DNA of 64,000 bases from an uncultured Ardenticatenia bacterium (GCA_937127125.1 CAKZLO010000020.1:1-64000); one strand, 5' to 3'. Shown: positions 52,449-62,033, numbered from the stretch's first letter. Made by a program: numbers and translations. The notes: generated by a model from the letters alone, not told the origin.

Positions 52449-53590
52449 AGCCCGCTCTCCTGAGAACAACCTCCTCGAGAAATTCCTCCAAGTTCGACAC
52501 ACACCAATACTAAATTATCACGATGCACAACGGTTGGTCCATAATCATAACCCAGAATGGCTGGGATCTCAGACGATTTGTGTCCTTGGATGGCACGTAG
52601 CGCCACAGCGTCGTAATTGGTGACACCACGTGCCAGCTCATTGTAAGTCTCATCCATCAAACGCACCGTCTGTCCGCGTTTGAAATCACCCACCACGCGT
52701 AAAACCCCTACAGGCAGCAAGCTTTTCCCACGTTCTACCACTGCCTGAGCAGCACCATTATCTAAGTAGATGTCACCAGCTGGCGGCTCCGCCAGTATCC
52801 AGCGCTTACGACTCTCCATATGGCTGACGACGGCGCGGAAACGCGTGCCAAGAGCCTCACCCGCCACCAGGCGCAGGAGCACGTTCGGTTCCCATCCGGC
52901 GGCGATGACCACTTCACTACCCGAACGCGTGGCCAGCTCGGCAGCTTCAATCTTGGTGACCATTCCACCCACACTGTCCGCCGAACCTCTCCCACCCGCC
53001 AGACGACGAATTTCGTCGGTGATCACGGGCACTTCGGTAATGAGCTGGGCTTGCGCATTGTGGCGCGGATCAGCCGTGAAGAGGCCGGCTTGGTCCGTCA
53101 GAATGATCAGCAGATCAGCGTCTACTAAATTCGCCACTAGCGCTGACAGGTTATCGTTGTCGCCGATTTTGATCTCCTCGACCGCCACCACATCGTTCTC
53201 GTTGATGATAGGTATCGTGCGCAAGCTGAGCAGAGACAGAAGCGTGTTGCGAGCGTTCAAGTAGCACTCTCGATCGACAAAGTCATGGCGGGTCAGCAGT
53301 GCCTGTGCCACACGAATACCATAGTAATCGAAGAACTGTTCATAGAGTCCCATAAGGACGACTTGGCCGATCGCTGCCATTGTCTGTTTAAACGCGATGT
53401 TCTTCTGCTGTGATGAGAATCCCATACGCTCGCGCCCAGCAAAGATGGCACCCGAAGAGACCAAGAGAATCTCATGACCCTGCTCGTGCAGAGTTGCTAC
53501 CTGACGCACGATCTCCAGCATACGTGGGCGGCTGAGATGATCGCCACCCATAGTAAGCGTGCGAGTTCCAAGTTTCACGACAACGCGCAT
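52445..53590 (-). CDS. proB: Glutamate 5-kinase
   Basis: First step of proline synthesis: phosphorylates glutamate (381 aa). Amino-acid kinase domain with VVKLGTRTLT, LVSSGAIFAGRERMG, NENDVVAVEEIKIGDNDNLSALVA and GGMVTKIEAAELA; C-terminal PUA domain from about 285 (GDIYLDNGAAQAVVERGKSLLPVG). The glutamate site and the feedback-sensitive loop are kept. The start is ATG 53590 with a weak ribosome site. proA is not in the window. It lies 10 nt after a glycoside-hydrolase lipoprotein gene and overlaps a phosphodiesterase gene. Confidence 0.95.
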   Translation of the reverse strand: MRVVVKLGTRTLTMGGDHLSRPRMLEIVRQVATLHEQGHEILLVSSGAIFAGRERMGFSSQQKNIAFKQTMAAIGQVVLMGLYEQFFDYYGIRVAQALLTRHDFVDRECYLNARNTLLSLLSLRTIPIINENDVVAVEEIKIGDNDNLSALVANLVDADLLIILTDQAGLFTADPRHNAQAQLITEVPVITDEIRRLAGGRGSADSVGGMVTKIEAAELATRSGSEVVIAAGWEPNVLLRLVAGEALGTRFRAVVSHMESRKRWILAEPPAGDIYLDNGAAQAVVERGKSLLPVGVLRVVGDFKRGQTVRLMDETYNELARGVTNYDAVALRAIQGHKSSEIPAILGYDYGPTVVHRDNLVLVCVELGGISRGGCSQESGL

Positions 53591-53600
53591 AACATTCTAC

Positions 53601-55676
53601 TCAACGCTCTAAGGAATGCATCATCTGGGACTTGATACTGGTATACGCTGGCCGCGGAGTACGGTCCGGGTTAAGCACTGCGTACCAACGCATAGGCTCC
53701 GCAGCAGTATACCAGGGAACAGTGCTGAAATCCAGATTGAAGATGAAGAGCCCGTGCACCCAAGGCCATTCTGTTCTTATCTTTTCGTACGCACGTGTTA
53801 AGTATTGTGCCTGTTCCAGCTCATTCACTCCAATCGCCTCATGCTCGACCAAGTCCCAGCTGCTATGCAACACCCAACCCAGCTCAGTGATCCAGATCGG
53901 TGTGTCAGGGTCACCATGGGCGAGCATAACCTGACGCTGCTCGGCCACACGCGCCAGGCTTAATCCCCAGGCATCCCGATAATCCGGGGGATTCCCAAAG
54001 GGATAAGGATGACTGCCGAGTGCATCGAAATAACCGCGCGCACCAGCAGCATACATCCTTTCCAGAAATTCCAGGTCACCCAACGCATTAGGACTACCCT
54101 GACCGGTAGTAGCCAGGCCACCACTAATGACCAATGCCTGAGGATCAGCTGCTTTCACAGCACGAAAGGCGGTCTGGAGCATCTGGGTGTAACGCTCTGG
54201 ATCAGGAGGGAGATATCCCCACTCATAGTTTAAGTTGGGCTCGTTCCAGATCTCATAGGCAGCGACCTGACCGCGATAGCGCTGTGCCAATTCGCTCATG
54301 AAGCGTCCAAAGTCGTCCACATTATTCGGAGGATGACTCAAGAAAGTTCCCGATGGCCTAGCCCACGCCGGTGTGCCGTGGACGCGCAACAGAATGCGCA
54401 GCTGCTGGCTCTGGAAGGCTGCAACCGTATTGTCAGGGTCGACCCAACGATATTTTCCAGGGCGAGGCTCGACCGTTTCCCAGTTAACATAGCCTTTCGC
54501 CCAGTGCAGGTTCAAGTCGCGTATCAGGTATGTCTTGCTCAGGTCTGCTATATTGAAGCCATAAGCAAAGCTATCGTCCAGTGGTGTGGATGATGCAGCC
54601 ATATCGGCGGCTGTTTCCTCGCCCGTGTCTATCAGCCAGTTGTCTGGTCGCAACGTGGTGCCGCCGCGCAATTCGAGGAAGTCGTCCCAAGCTAAATTGT
54701 AAGTAACACGCACTGGCTCAGAGCTACCACGCGGGGACAGGGCATATAGCTCGTGATTGCCATCCTGCCACGAGGTAAAGAGAAGCCAACTACCATCCGT
54801 CCCGGATATCCCAGGTGACCAGCTCAATGAACCGATCCAGCTGCTACCCTGCCACACGCGCCATGGGTTGCGCCCATCCATCTTAAGTATGTAGATACCC
54901 AATCGATTCTCTTCAGTCCATCCCACGAACGCAATCTCGCGTCCATCCGGCGACCAGGCAGGGGCACTGGCTCTCAAAGGCCACCGCGTGAGGGTATGCT
55001 CATCCCGACCATCGGGGTTGATAATGTGAATCTCTTCCGCGTCACCACGCACGGCGGCAAAGGCGATGCGTGTACCATCCGGAGACCAAGCAGGCAAACG
55101 GTCGCTTTCTTCGTTGAAAGTGAGCTGTACTGCTTCACCACCATCCAGAGACTGCACAAACAACTCGGGGTCTCCGTCGCGCTCAGAGATGAAAGCAATG
55201 CGCGTGCCGTCCGGCGACCAGGCAGGCCAGTAATCCCACGCGGGGTGCTGAGTCACATTGGCCAAGTTGGTGCCGTACTGATCCATTACCCAGATTTCAC
55301 TATCACCACTGCGGTGGCTGGTGAAAGCGATACGGCACGTCATGGCCGGATTACCACACGTGGGTGACCAGCTGGCGTCCCAGTCGCCAGCTGGATGATC
55401 CGTTAAATTGAGAGCCTTCTGCCCCGGGTGGGCGACGAAGATATCCCCGTTACCGGCGCGATCAGAGGCGAAGAGCAACATTTCGTGACCGCTGGCTGGT
55501 GCGCGAAATGAGCGGATAAACGAGGAAGTCTCCGCCTGCGGCTCGAAGCCGGCCGTGTCATCCTGTCCGCGGGGTAGAAGAGGAGCAGGCTGCGGAACCA
55601 GAACAGCGCAGGCCACGAGAAAGACACATGATATCGCCAGAAAAGTAAGCCTCAGCCACCTCACAAAAGTTGCCAT
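53601..55676 (-). CDS. Lipoprotein with PD40 beta-propeller fused to GH39/clan GH-A-like hydrolase
   Basis: A 691-aa cell-surface protein. ATG 55676 gives a lipoprotein signal ending LVAC; longer starts at 55757 or 55769 give no proper signal. Residues about 65-340 contain WD40-like PD40 repeats (WSPDGTRIAF, three clear copies) as in TolB. Residues about 375-690 are a TIM barrel of clan GH-A: acid/base E479 in YEIWNEPN, nucleophile E598 in WITELGW, 119 residues apart, suggesting the GH39 or a related family. The propeller may bind glycan or protein. I infer a polysaccharide-degrading surface enzyme. Confidence 0.85.
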   Translation of the reverse strand: MATFVRWLRLTFLAISCVFLVACAVLVPQPAPLLPRGQDDTAGFEPQAETSSFIRSFRAPASGHEMLLFASDRAGNGDIFVAHPGQKALNLTDHPAGDWDASWSPTCGNPAMTCRIAFTSHRSGDSEIWVMDQYGTNLANVTQHPAWDYWPAWSPDGTRIAFISERDGDPELFVQSLDGGEAVQLTFNEESDRLPAWSPDGTRIAFAAVRGDAEEIHIINPDGRDEHTLTRWPLRASAPAWSPDGREIAFVGWTEENRLGIYILKMDGRNPWRVWQGSSWIGSLSWSPGISGTDGSWLLFTSWQDGNHELYALSPRGSSEPVRVTYNLAWDDFLELRGGTTLRPDNWLIDTGEETAADMAASSTPLDDSFAYGFNIADLSKTYLIRDLNLHWAKGYVNWETVEPRPGKYRWVDPDNTVAAFQSQQLRILLRVHGTPAWARPSGTFLSHPPNNVDDFGRFMSELAQRYRGQVAAYEIWNEPNLNYEWGYLPPDPERYTQMLQTAFRAVKAADPQALVISGGLATTGQGSPNALGDLEFLERMYAAGARGYFDALGSHPYPFGNPPDYRDAWGLSLARVAEQRQVMLAHGDPDTPIWITELGWVLHSSWDLVEHEAIGVNELEQAQYLTRAYEKIRTEWPWVHGLFIFNLDFSTVPWYTAAEPMRWYAVLNPDRTPRPAYTSIKSQMMHSLER

Positions 55677-55753
55677 CCAACTGATTTTCCAGCGCTGTGC
55701 AGTAGTACCTGGTAGAGCAAACATATGAGGCTGTCCAGGACCCGATTGCAACG

Positions 55754-56395
55754 TCATGCTGATCCACACCGTGTCGCCACCAAGAGACGCGCACGCGCAT
55801 CACCCAGTCGGGCGTCTTCCCAGCGCACTATGAAGCCTGCAGCTCGCACACGGGCGAGCACGTCCTCCTCCGAAACCTTGCGCACCGTGGTGACCGCATA
55901 TGCCCACTGGATCAGCTGTCGCAGCACAGGGACCGAGCGCATATAGCCCATTGCCACGATCACCAGCCGGCCGTGTGGCCGCAGTACGCGTGCCACTTCC
56001 AATAGCGTTTCGCTTTCCAGTGCAAACTCAGCGGGGAATGTCATTACAATGTTTGCATAGCTGCCGTCGCGAAAGGGCAGATATTGTGCCTTGGCACGTA
56101 CCAGGCGCGGTAACACCCCCTTGTGCAGCAGCCTCCGCCTGGCAATGCGCCCCATATAGGGAGACAGATCAACCCCGACAGGCATCAAACCAACATCCAC
56201 CAGATCTGCCATCAGTCCACCCGTGCCGTGTGCCAGATCGAGCAATGGCCCGTTGCGCAGATAGGGTATAACGGTGCGGCGCCATGCACCCCACTGACCG
56301 AAGGAAACCAACCAAGCCACCGCATCGTAGGCGAAGGCCATCTCATAATAAAGCAGGCGAAAGATCAACCGAATAAGCCAGCTGGGCAAGCGCAA
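55754..56395 (-). CDS. Class I SAM-dependent methyltransferase
   Basis: A 213-aa methyltransferase of the UbiE/type 11 group: LLDLAHGTGGLMADLV (motif I), VGVDLSPYMGRIARRR (acidic loop), FRDGSYANIVMTFPAEF (motif IV), VARVLRPHGRLVIVAMG (motif V/VI). The N-terminus is hydrophobic and may touch membrane. The start is TTG 56395, supported by GAGGAG 6 nt upstream, with no ATG nearby. Its 3' end extends to the region of the GH gene's alternative starts, so they may be co-transcribed. Substrate unknown; quinone or lipid are possible. Confidence 0.85.
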   Translation of the reverse strand: MRLPSWLIRLIFRLLYYEMAFAYDAVAWLVSFGQWGAWRRTVIPYLRNGPLLDLAHGTGGLMADLVDVGLMPVGVDLSPYMGRIARRRLLHKGVLPRLVRAKAQYLPFRDGSYANIVMTFPAEFALESETLLEVARVLRPHGRLVIVAMGYMRSVPVLRQLIQWAYAVTTVRKVSEEDVLARVRAAGFIVRWEDARLGDARARLLVATRCGSA

Positions 56396-56481
56396 TCGGT
56401 TCTCCTCGTTAAACAGGTGTCACCATCACAGAGAGATCTGCGAGCGGCAGACGACACGAAAAGATCTTCGCCGGGCACATG

Positions 56482-56510
56482 TGGACATAGGGCTGGGTCG
56501 CGCGTATAAT
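56482..56510 (+). promoter_or_regulatory. Promoter of the DUF2085 gene
   Basis: TGGACA 56482-56487, a 17-nt spacer and consensus TATAAT 56505-56510. The leader is about 26 nt. Confidence 0.7.
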
Positions 56511-56542
56511 TAGGCATACTTTTGTGCTGGTCTAAGTTTGCT

Positions 56543-57388
56543 ATGGATGATTGTACAGCGAAAGAGTACTCCGAAACCTCCGGTAATCTTGTCCTATCTA
56601 CTGTGAGATGCTACTTCCGCTGGGCAGTGTGGCTTATCCCTCTAGGGCTAATAGGCGTTTTCCTTGCACTGTCTCCCGGTGACATACTGGTCAAGACCAG
56701 ACTGATCGGTTACGCCGTCTGCCATCAGCTGCCAGAGCGTTCCTTTCACATTGCAGGCGAGCAGCTACCGTTATGCGCGCGCTGCAGTGGTACATTCCTG
56801 GGTGCTCTAACCGGCTTTGTCCTCTTGACGCTATGGAGACGGCATCGTGCCGTTGGGTTACCACATGTGCCCGTCGCGGTCGTGCTGGTGATCTTCCTCA
56901 TGGCGCTCGGCATAGATGGGCTCAATTCCTACTTGACCTTTTTCCCATGGTTACCCCATCTATACCAGCCACATAACTGGCTGCGCCTGACAACAGGGAC
57001 ACTGAGCGGCCTTGCCATCAGCTGTATTATCTATCCAGTGCTCAACTACAGCTTGTGGCATGATGTGACAAATGTTCCTTCGGTCAAGAACTTCAAGGAA
57101 CTGGGAATTTTGGTCGTAGCTGGCCTCGGTGTGATGGTCCTGGTAGTTCTGGAACCTCCTCTATTATTGTATCCGCTGGCTATCTTGAGCGCCATAGGCG
57201 TGTTGACCCTACTGACCGCCTTAAACACCACCTTGATCCTGATGCTGTTCAACCGCTATGGGTATGCCAAGAAGTGGTGGCAAGCAGCTTTACCTTTATC
57301 GGTCGGCTTGGTCATTGCGTTCGTGGAGATCGGCGCAATTGACGTGTTGCGTTACCTGGTGACACGAGGGGCAGGGCTGCCGCTCTGA
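56543..57388 (+). CDS. DUF2085 membrane protein
   Basis: A 281-aa membrane protein. After the first helix comes the conserved Cys/His segment CHQLPERSFHIAGEQLPLCARCSG, the hallmark of DUF2085, which looks like a metal or cofactor site (inference); family function is not known. Six or seven helices follow. ATG 56543 gives a short Cys-containing tail. Its 3' end overlaps the convergent gene at 57352-57693 by 37 nt, so the transcripts are antisense to each other there. Confidence 0.85.
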   Translation: MDDCTAKEYSETSGNLVLSTVRCYFRWAVWLIPLGLIGVFLALSPGDILVKTRLIGYAVCHQLPERSFHIAGEQLPLCARCSGTFLGALTGFVLLTLWRRHRAVGLPHVPVAVVLVIFLMALGIDGLNSYLTFFPWLPHLYQPHNWLRLTTGTLSGLAISCIIYPVLNYSLWHDVTNVPSVKNFKELGILVVAGLGVMVLVVLEPPLLLYPLAILSAIGVLTLLTALNTTLILMLFNRYGYAKKWWQAALPLSVGLVIAFVEIGAIDVLRYLVTRGAGLPL

Positions 57389-57693
57389 GCCCAGTATTGG
57401 TCGTACTCCTGAGCGGTAATAAACTCTCCGCCGCTGATTTCACGACTGACGAGCTGGCGCGCTGGATTGAACTCGAGGTGTACTTCAATGCGCTCAAAAC
57501 AACGTCCGCTGCCAACCAATGTCTTATTCACCATGTAACCGCCAGCGTCGCTTTCACTCAGGTCATTTTGCAGGTTAACACGGGTTTGCAACGCCTCCCC
57601 GCAACGGTTGCAACGTACGTAAATGTAGTAACCACCACTGGACGCGGTTCCCGCGCCTCCAAACAATCCTTTCAAGCTGTCCAAGAATCCCAC
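57352..57693 (-). CDS. Small protein with zinc-ribbon-like CXXC motif
   Basis: A 113-aa protein of unknown function. A Gly-rich start (LKGLFGGAGTASSGG) leads to YYIYVRCNRCGEAL, a CXXC knuckle, then NDLSESDAGGYMVNKTLVGSGRCFERIEVHLEFN and SREISGGEFIT. There are three Cys, one far from the pair, so a full four-ligand ribbon in one chain is uncertain. GGAGG lies 8 nt before GTG 57693. It may share the transcript with mntP, 13 nt upstream. Confidence 0.75.
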   Translation of the reverse strand: MGFLDSLKGLFGGAGTASSGGYYIYVRCNRCGEALQTRVNLQNDLSESDAGGYMVNKTLVGSGRCFERIEVHLEFNPARQLVSREISGGEFITAQEYDQYWAQSGSPAPRVTR

Positions 57694-57706
57694 AGACCGC
57701 CTCCTC

Positions 57707-58270
57707 TTAAATTAGCTGGACGTGCGACATCACAATGCGCACGCCGATCCCGATCAGGATCAGGCCGCCTACGATCTCCATGCGTTTACCGAACATAATC
57801 CCCAACCGATGTCCGATCAGCAAACCGATCAACGAGAGCGTACTGGCCACAATCCCAATGATGGCACTGGGATAAAGGATGTCGACACGTAACATTGCCA
57901 AGCTTAGCCCGACAGCAAAGGCATCAATGCTGGTGGCAATACTCAAGGTGCTAAGCATCTTACCGCGCGATGGATCACATCCGAACGCTGTTGCATCGGA
58001 ATCTAGTCCGGAGCGTATCATACGCGCTCCGACAAGTGTCAGCAACCCGAGCGCTACCCAATGAGCAAGATCGCTGATGAATCCAGCAAGGCGACCGCCT
58101 GCCAGCCAGCCCAAGATCGGCATCATAAACTGGAAGAAGCCGAAGTGAAAGGAGAGGCGAAAAATAGAGCGCGGCGCACAGACTACACGTGTAGTCCCTA
58201 TGCCTAGCGACACTGCAAATGCATCCATCGCCAATCCCACCGCCATCAAGAGAATGTCCAGCAAACTCAT
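57707..58270 (-). CDS. mntP: Manganese efflux pump MntP
   Basis: A 187-aa membrane protein with six helices. The two DUF204 half repeats carry the acidic motifs AVGLAMDAFAVSLGIG and IATSIDAFAVGLSLAM (Asp in helices 1 and 4), which define MntP and mediate Mn2+ export in E. coli. Length matches the family. I looked at the leader for a yybP-ykoY manganese riboswitch and saw none; the upstream gene ends 20 nt away. It lies in the minus-strand run from 63329 to 57352. Confidence 0.93.
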   Translation of the reverse strand: MSLLDILLMAVGLAMDAFAVSLGIGTTRVVCAPRSIFRLSFHFGFFQFMMPILGWLAGGRLAGFISDLAHWVALGLLTLVGARMIRSGLDSDATAFGCDPSRGKMLSTLSIATSIDAFAVGLSLAMLRVDILYPSAIIGIVASTLSLIGLLIGHRLGIMFGKRMEIVGGLILIGIGVRIVMSHVQLI

Positions 58271-58289
58271 GATGCTTTCAAAATCGCTT

Positions 58290-59735
58290 TTACAAATTGG
58301 GCACGATAAAAGCGAATAGGCTGTAACCAGCCAACCCGGCCAGTATGATCAACGGCAACACCCACAACCAGACGTCCCAACGTTGTGGCAACCAGCGGCG
58401 AACCGTTAACATAGCACCCGCGCACAGACCCAACGAAAGGTTACCTTTGTCCAACTCACCTTTAGAAATCCCAGTGGCCACCCCAACCAATGTGACAACC
58501 AGACACATAGCTGCTCCCGGCAGTGCCCATCGTCGTGTCAGGACGGTGCGCCAGCCGGTGACGATGAAAAGTCCCAGCGGTACCAAGCCGGGGAACAAGT
58601 AACGTCCTTGAAACTGGACAAAGGTCGTGTTGTAGTAGATATAACCTATAACCGTTAGCGCCAGCCAAGCCGCCAGAAAGGCTACTCTGGTCGCTTCGTG
58701 TTGCCAGCGAGGTCGATTCCATAATACTACCACACCTCCCAGCGCGGCCAAAGCCGACAGGACGCCCAGCAGCAGGTAAGTACGCGCATCCATCGGCACA
58801 GCCATCCACCCAAACTGCCCCCAGAAACTCTGGAAAGTGCTAACGACAAAGTTCTCCAGGTAAGCTGTCCAGCCTACCTGAGCCAGAAAATCGACGGTGC
58901 GCAGCTGCCCCACTACCACAACATCATGGTGCAGCTTGCCCAACAGATCAGGCCAGCCATAGATAGCCAGGTTGCGAAGGTACCACGGTATGACAAGAAG
59001 GAGAGCTATTCCAAACGTAACAAAGTGGTGGCGTATGATGGCAATGACATTACGATGTTGCCACCAGAGTCCCAGCGCAAACAGTGGCAACGCCACGTAG
59101 TAGAAGGTGAGTTTGCTCAGCAATCCCAATCCAAGCAATATACCAGTGAAGGCCTGCCATCTCCACCCAAGACATCTCTCCGGGCGCGAAGCGCAAACCA
59201 GAGTGCGCCACGCGGTCAAGCTGATCAGCAATTCAGCCAGCACATCGTTGTTCACCGAAGCTGAAATAGCCAGATGCATAGGCACAAACGCCACAAAAGC
59301 AGCCGTTCCTAATGCTAATGCACTGCGGTCGGGGAACCATACGCGTAGCATCCAGTAAGCGACCACTACCAGCCATGCACCAAGGAATACAGAGACCATT
59401 CGCAGCGCTATGAGATTACCCCCAGACAGTTGATATACCGGCATGGCCAACAAGTAATACAGTGGGGGTTGCCATGACTCATAGCACAGTGGTGCTATAG
59501 ACATCTCTCGGGGGAAACGCGCTGCCTTGAGTTGCTCCAAATATGCATGAGGGTAATCACCAAAATGCAACACAGGCAGGCTGCCGTACTCTGCCAGATG
59601 GCGCACATAGTTGTAATGAGCCGGCTCGTCCGGAGCCTGCCATGGGGGCGTCAGTGTGGCGTATAGGCTGCCCAGCGCCAGGTACAGCATCAAAATGAGA
59701 CCTAACCAGGGCGATTCAGACCAGCGCTTGGGCAT
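58290..59735 (-). CDS. Glycosyltransferase family 39-type (PMT-like) membrane protein
   Basis: A 481-aa integral membrane glycosyltransferase with about 12 helices. The first outer loop has PPWQAPDEPAHYNYVRHL, with the DE catalytic-type pair used by GT39/ArnT/PMT enzymes that transfer sugars from polyprenyl phosphates. Later segments (FVPMHLAISASVNNDVLAELL, FVQFQGRYLFPGLVPLG) fit the GT-C fold. ATG 59735 lies 20 nt within the upstream gene; GTG 59759 would add eight residues. Substrate unknown; protein or lipid glycosylation at the outer face is the family rule. Confidence 0.85.
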   Translation of the reverse strand: MPKRWSESPWLGLILMLYLALGSLYATLTPPWQAPDEPAHYNYVRHLAEYGSLPVLHFGDYPHAYLEQLKAARFPREMSIAPLCYESWQPPLYYLLAMPVYQLSGGNLIALRMVSVFLGAWLVVVAYWMLRVWFPDRSALALGTAAFVAFVPMHLAISASVNNDVLAELLISLTAWRTLVCASRPERCLGWRWQAFTGILLGLGLLSKLTFYYVALPLFALGLWWQHRNVIAIIRHHFVTFGIALLLVIPWYLRNLAIYGWPDLLGKLHHDVVVVGQLRTVDFLAQVGWTAYLENFVVSTFQSFWGQFGWMAVPMDARTYLLLGVLSALAALGGVVVLWNRPRWQHEATRVAFLAAWLALTVIGYIYYNTTFVQFQGRYLFPGLVPLGLFIVTGWRTVLTRRWALPGAAMCLVVTLVGVATGISKGELDKGNLSLGLCAGAMLTVRRWLPQRWDVWLWVLPLIILAGLAGYSLFAFIVPNL

Positions 59736-60711
59736 AGGCGAACAAGGCGGGCGTGCCACCAGTGTGCCAGAAGAGAACGGTCTCCTCTGGCATGATAATG
59801 CGACGATGGATCAGGTCGATCAAACCGCCCATAGCGCGCCCGGTGTAGACTGGATCGAGGAGCAACCCCTCATAACGGGCAACCAGCCGAATTGCTTCAC
59901 GTTCCAGCTTGCCCACCACGCCATAGCCAGCGCCGAGGTAATCTCGAATGACGACAAAATCCTGAGAGCTAAACGTCTTCGTGATACCCAAAAGCGCAGC
60001 AGCTTCGTTGGCAAGGATTGCGAGACGCTCCACATAGGGAACAGCGGGCATTTCATCCTTGTCTATGGCGATTCCGATGATCTGGCCACGATAACCGACC
60101 ATATGCGCACCAACCACCAACCCAGCCTGCGTGGCGCCCGAGCTGGAAGCGATCACAATCCGATCAATCGCTGCCAGAGAGATACTGTCTTCACACTGCC
60201 CTGCCAGCTCCTGCATTGCATATGCGTAACCTACAGCCCCAAGCCCATTTGAGCCGCCGTAGGGGATCAGATAAGGTCGTCGACCGGCAGCGCGGAGTGC
60301 CTCCACCACTTGGTTCAGCTGTTCGCCACGCCGGTAGGGTCCACTCCAGTGCAGCTCAGCGCCCAACAGCATATCCAGCAACAGATTCCCTGTGGGTATC
60401 TCGGTGGGTGGATCTCCCCCCAGCACCAGCACACATCCAAGCCCCAGATGCGCGGCAGCTGCCGCCGTCTGACGACAGTGATTGCTCTGGCGGGCACCGG
60501 CTGTGACTAACGTGTCGGCACCTTGGGCCAGCGCATCTGCTACCAAGAACTCCAACTTGCGTGCCTTGTTGCCGCCACCGGCCAGACCGGTCTGGTCGTC
60601 ACGTTTGACCAACAAACGCGCCATACCGAGGTGATGCGCCAGGCGTGGCATCTCCTCGAGCGGGGTGGGAAAATGCCCCAAGCAGACGCGCGGCAAGAGC
60701 TCGACTCTCAT
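59716..60711 (-). CDS. D-cysteine desulfhydrase/ACC deaminase family PLP enzyme
   Basis: A 331-aa fold-type II pyridoxal phosphate enzyme. KRDDQTGLAGGGNKARKLEFLVADAL holds the PLP-binding lysine, GARQSNHCRQTAAAAAHLG follows, and SSSGATQAGLVVG is the phosphate-binding loop. This group includes DcyD (pyruvate, sulfide and ammonia from D-cysteine) and 1-aminocyclopropane-1-carboxylate deaminase; the sequence fits DcyD better but does not exclude the other. CGGAG is upstream of ATG 60711. It sits between a peptidase pair and a glycosyltransferase gene in a long minus-strand run. Confidence 0.9.
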   Translation of the reverse strand: MRVELLPRVCLGHFPTPLEEMPRLAHHLGMARLLVKRDDQTGLAGGGNKARKLEFLVADALAQGADTLVTAGARQSNHCRQTAAAAAHLGLGCVLVLGGDPPTEIPTGNLLLDMLLGAELHWSGPYRRGEQLNQVVEALRAAGRRPYLIPYGGSNGLGAVGYAYAMQELAGQCEDSISLAAIDRIVIASSSGATQAGLVVGAHMVGYRGQIIGIAIDKDEMPAVPYVERLAILANEAAALLGITKTFSSQDFVVIRDYLGAGYGVVGKLEREAIRLVARYEGLLLDPVYTGRAMGGLIDLIHRRIIMPEETVLFWHTGGTPALFAYAQALV

Positions 60712-60726
60712 CGGGATATTCTCCGC

Positions 60727-62031
60727 TCACATTTGATATGGACCGGCGACCGCCAGCGCAAAACGTTCCACGTCCAAGTACTTGCGCACTACCGCTTGAA
60801 TCTCGTCACGCGTTACCGAACGAATAATTGATGGATACCGGATGATGTAATCGTCACCCAATCCGTAGAGCTCCATGTTGAGCAGGGTAGCCGTAATGCC
60901 TTCATTTGTTTCGAGGCGCAGTGGCAGCGTGCCTGTCAAGTAGTCTTGGGCATCCTCGAGCTCCTGTTCGGACACCAGCTGATCGCGCATCCGAACAATC
61001 TCCGCCGTGATTGCATCAATAGCCTGCTCGACATGCTCAGGTGCCACGCCAGCTGACACACTCCACGGGCCAGGGCCAAGCCCAGCCTCCAAAGTGGAGT
61101 AGACGTAGTAAGCCAGCCCCAGTTGATCTCGCACGGTATCACCCAATCGCCCCATCAATCCCATATGCCCGAGAATGGTGTCCGCCACGCGTGCAGCATA
61201 GAAATCAGGTGCCGTGCGTGGCAGTCCCACAGTGCCGAACACGATGTCCACCTGTGTCTTGTTGCTCAGGACACGAACACTGCGGCGTGCATCTTGTGGT
61301 GCACTCACCGGTGGCATCTCGGCGGCCACAGCCGCATAGGACGGATCTCCTCGCCAGCTGCCCAGGTGCTTCTCGAGGAGCTCAGCAACGGTTTCAGCAC
61401 TCACGTCGCCTGTCACCACAATGACAGCCCCCTCGGGTCTGTAATGCGTCTGATAGAAAGTTACCAGGTCGTTGCGCTGGATGAGTGGGATGCTCTCCAG
61501 GGTACCTTCTACCGGCCAGCCATAGGGGTGGTCCTGATATAGCAACCGTCTGAACTCACGGTCTGCGAGATGACGGGTATCATCTTCCAACTCTTTTAAG
61601 TGAGTGAGCGCCTGTCCACGCAGCTTTTCGATCTCTTGAGGTGGGAAAGAGGGATGTAGGAGCAGATCAGCCAGAACATCCACCAGAAGAGTCAAGTCCT
61701 CGGCCAGGGACTTACCACCAAAGCGGGTCAGGCGTCGACCGGCATCGAAAAACACGCTGGCACCCACCGACTCGACCAGTTCGTTGATTTCTTGATACGT
61801 GCGTGTGGTGGATCCACGCCGCACCGCTGCCGCTGTGAAGTCAGCCAGACCCACTTTCTCCGGTGGATCGCTCACATTGCCGGCCCACAGGTGTCCACAG
61901 ATCACCGCGCTGGGACTGGTGTGATTCTCTTGTACCACCACACGGATACCGTTTGTCAGCGTGAAATGACGGATGGTATGCGGTCCAATAGGCGCGTGCT
62001 CATTTGGCGAAGGGGATAAGTATACGCCCAC
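60727..62031 (-). CDS. M16 peptidase-like subunit, non-catalytic
   Basis: A 434-aa M16-family protein with two M16 halves (about 20-200 and 210-434). At the place of the zinc motif HXXEH it has GLADFTAAAVRRG, so it cannot bind zinc. The C-terminal half keeps the R/Y-rich LGLAYYVYSTLEAGLGPGPW motif that contacts substrate. It is the usual partner of the active subunit encoded 2 nt upstream (62034-63329), as in heterodimeric M16B proteases and the mitochondrial processing peptidase. The start is GTG 62031 with GGAGG 8 nt upstream. Confidence 0.92.
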   Translation of the reverse strand: MGVYLSPSPNEHAPIGPHTIRHFTLTNGIRVVVQENHTSPSAVICGHLWAGNVSDPPEKVGLADFTAAAVRRGSTTRTYQEINELVESVGASVFFDAGRRLTRFGGKSLAEDLTLLVDVLADLLLHPSFPPQEIEKLRGQALTHLKELEDDTRHLADREFRRLLYQDHPYGWPVEGTLESIPLIQRNDLVTFYQTHYRPEGAVIVVTGDVSAETVAELLEKHLGSWRGDPSYAAVAAEMPPVSAPQDARRSVRVLSNKTQVDIVFGTVGLPRTAPDFYAARVADTILGHMGLMGRLGDTVRDQLGLAYYVYSTLEAGLGPGPWSVSAGVAPEHVEQAIDAITAEIVRMRDQLVSEQELEDAQDYLTGTLPLRLETNEGITATLLNMELYGLGDDYIIRYPSIIRSVTRDEIQAVVRKYLDVERFALAVAGPYQM

Positions 62032-62033
62032 TC

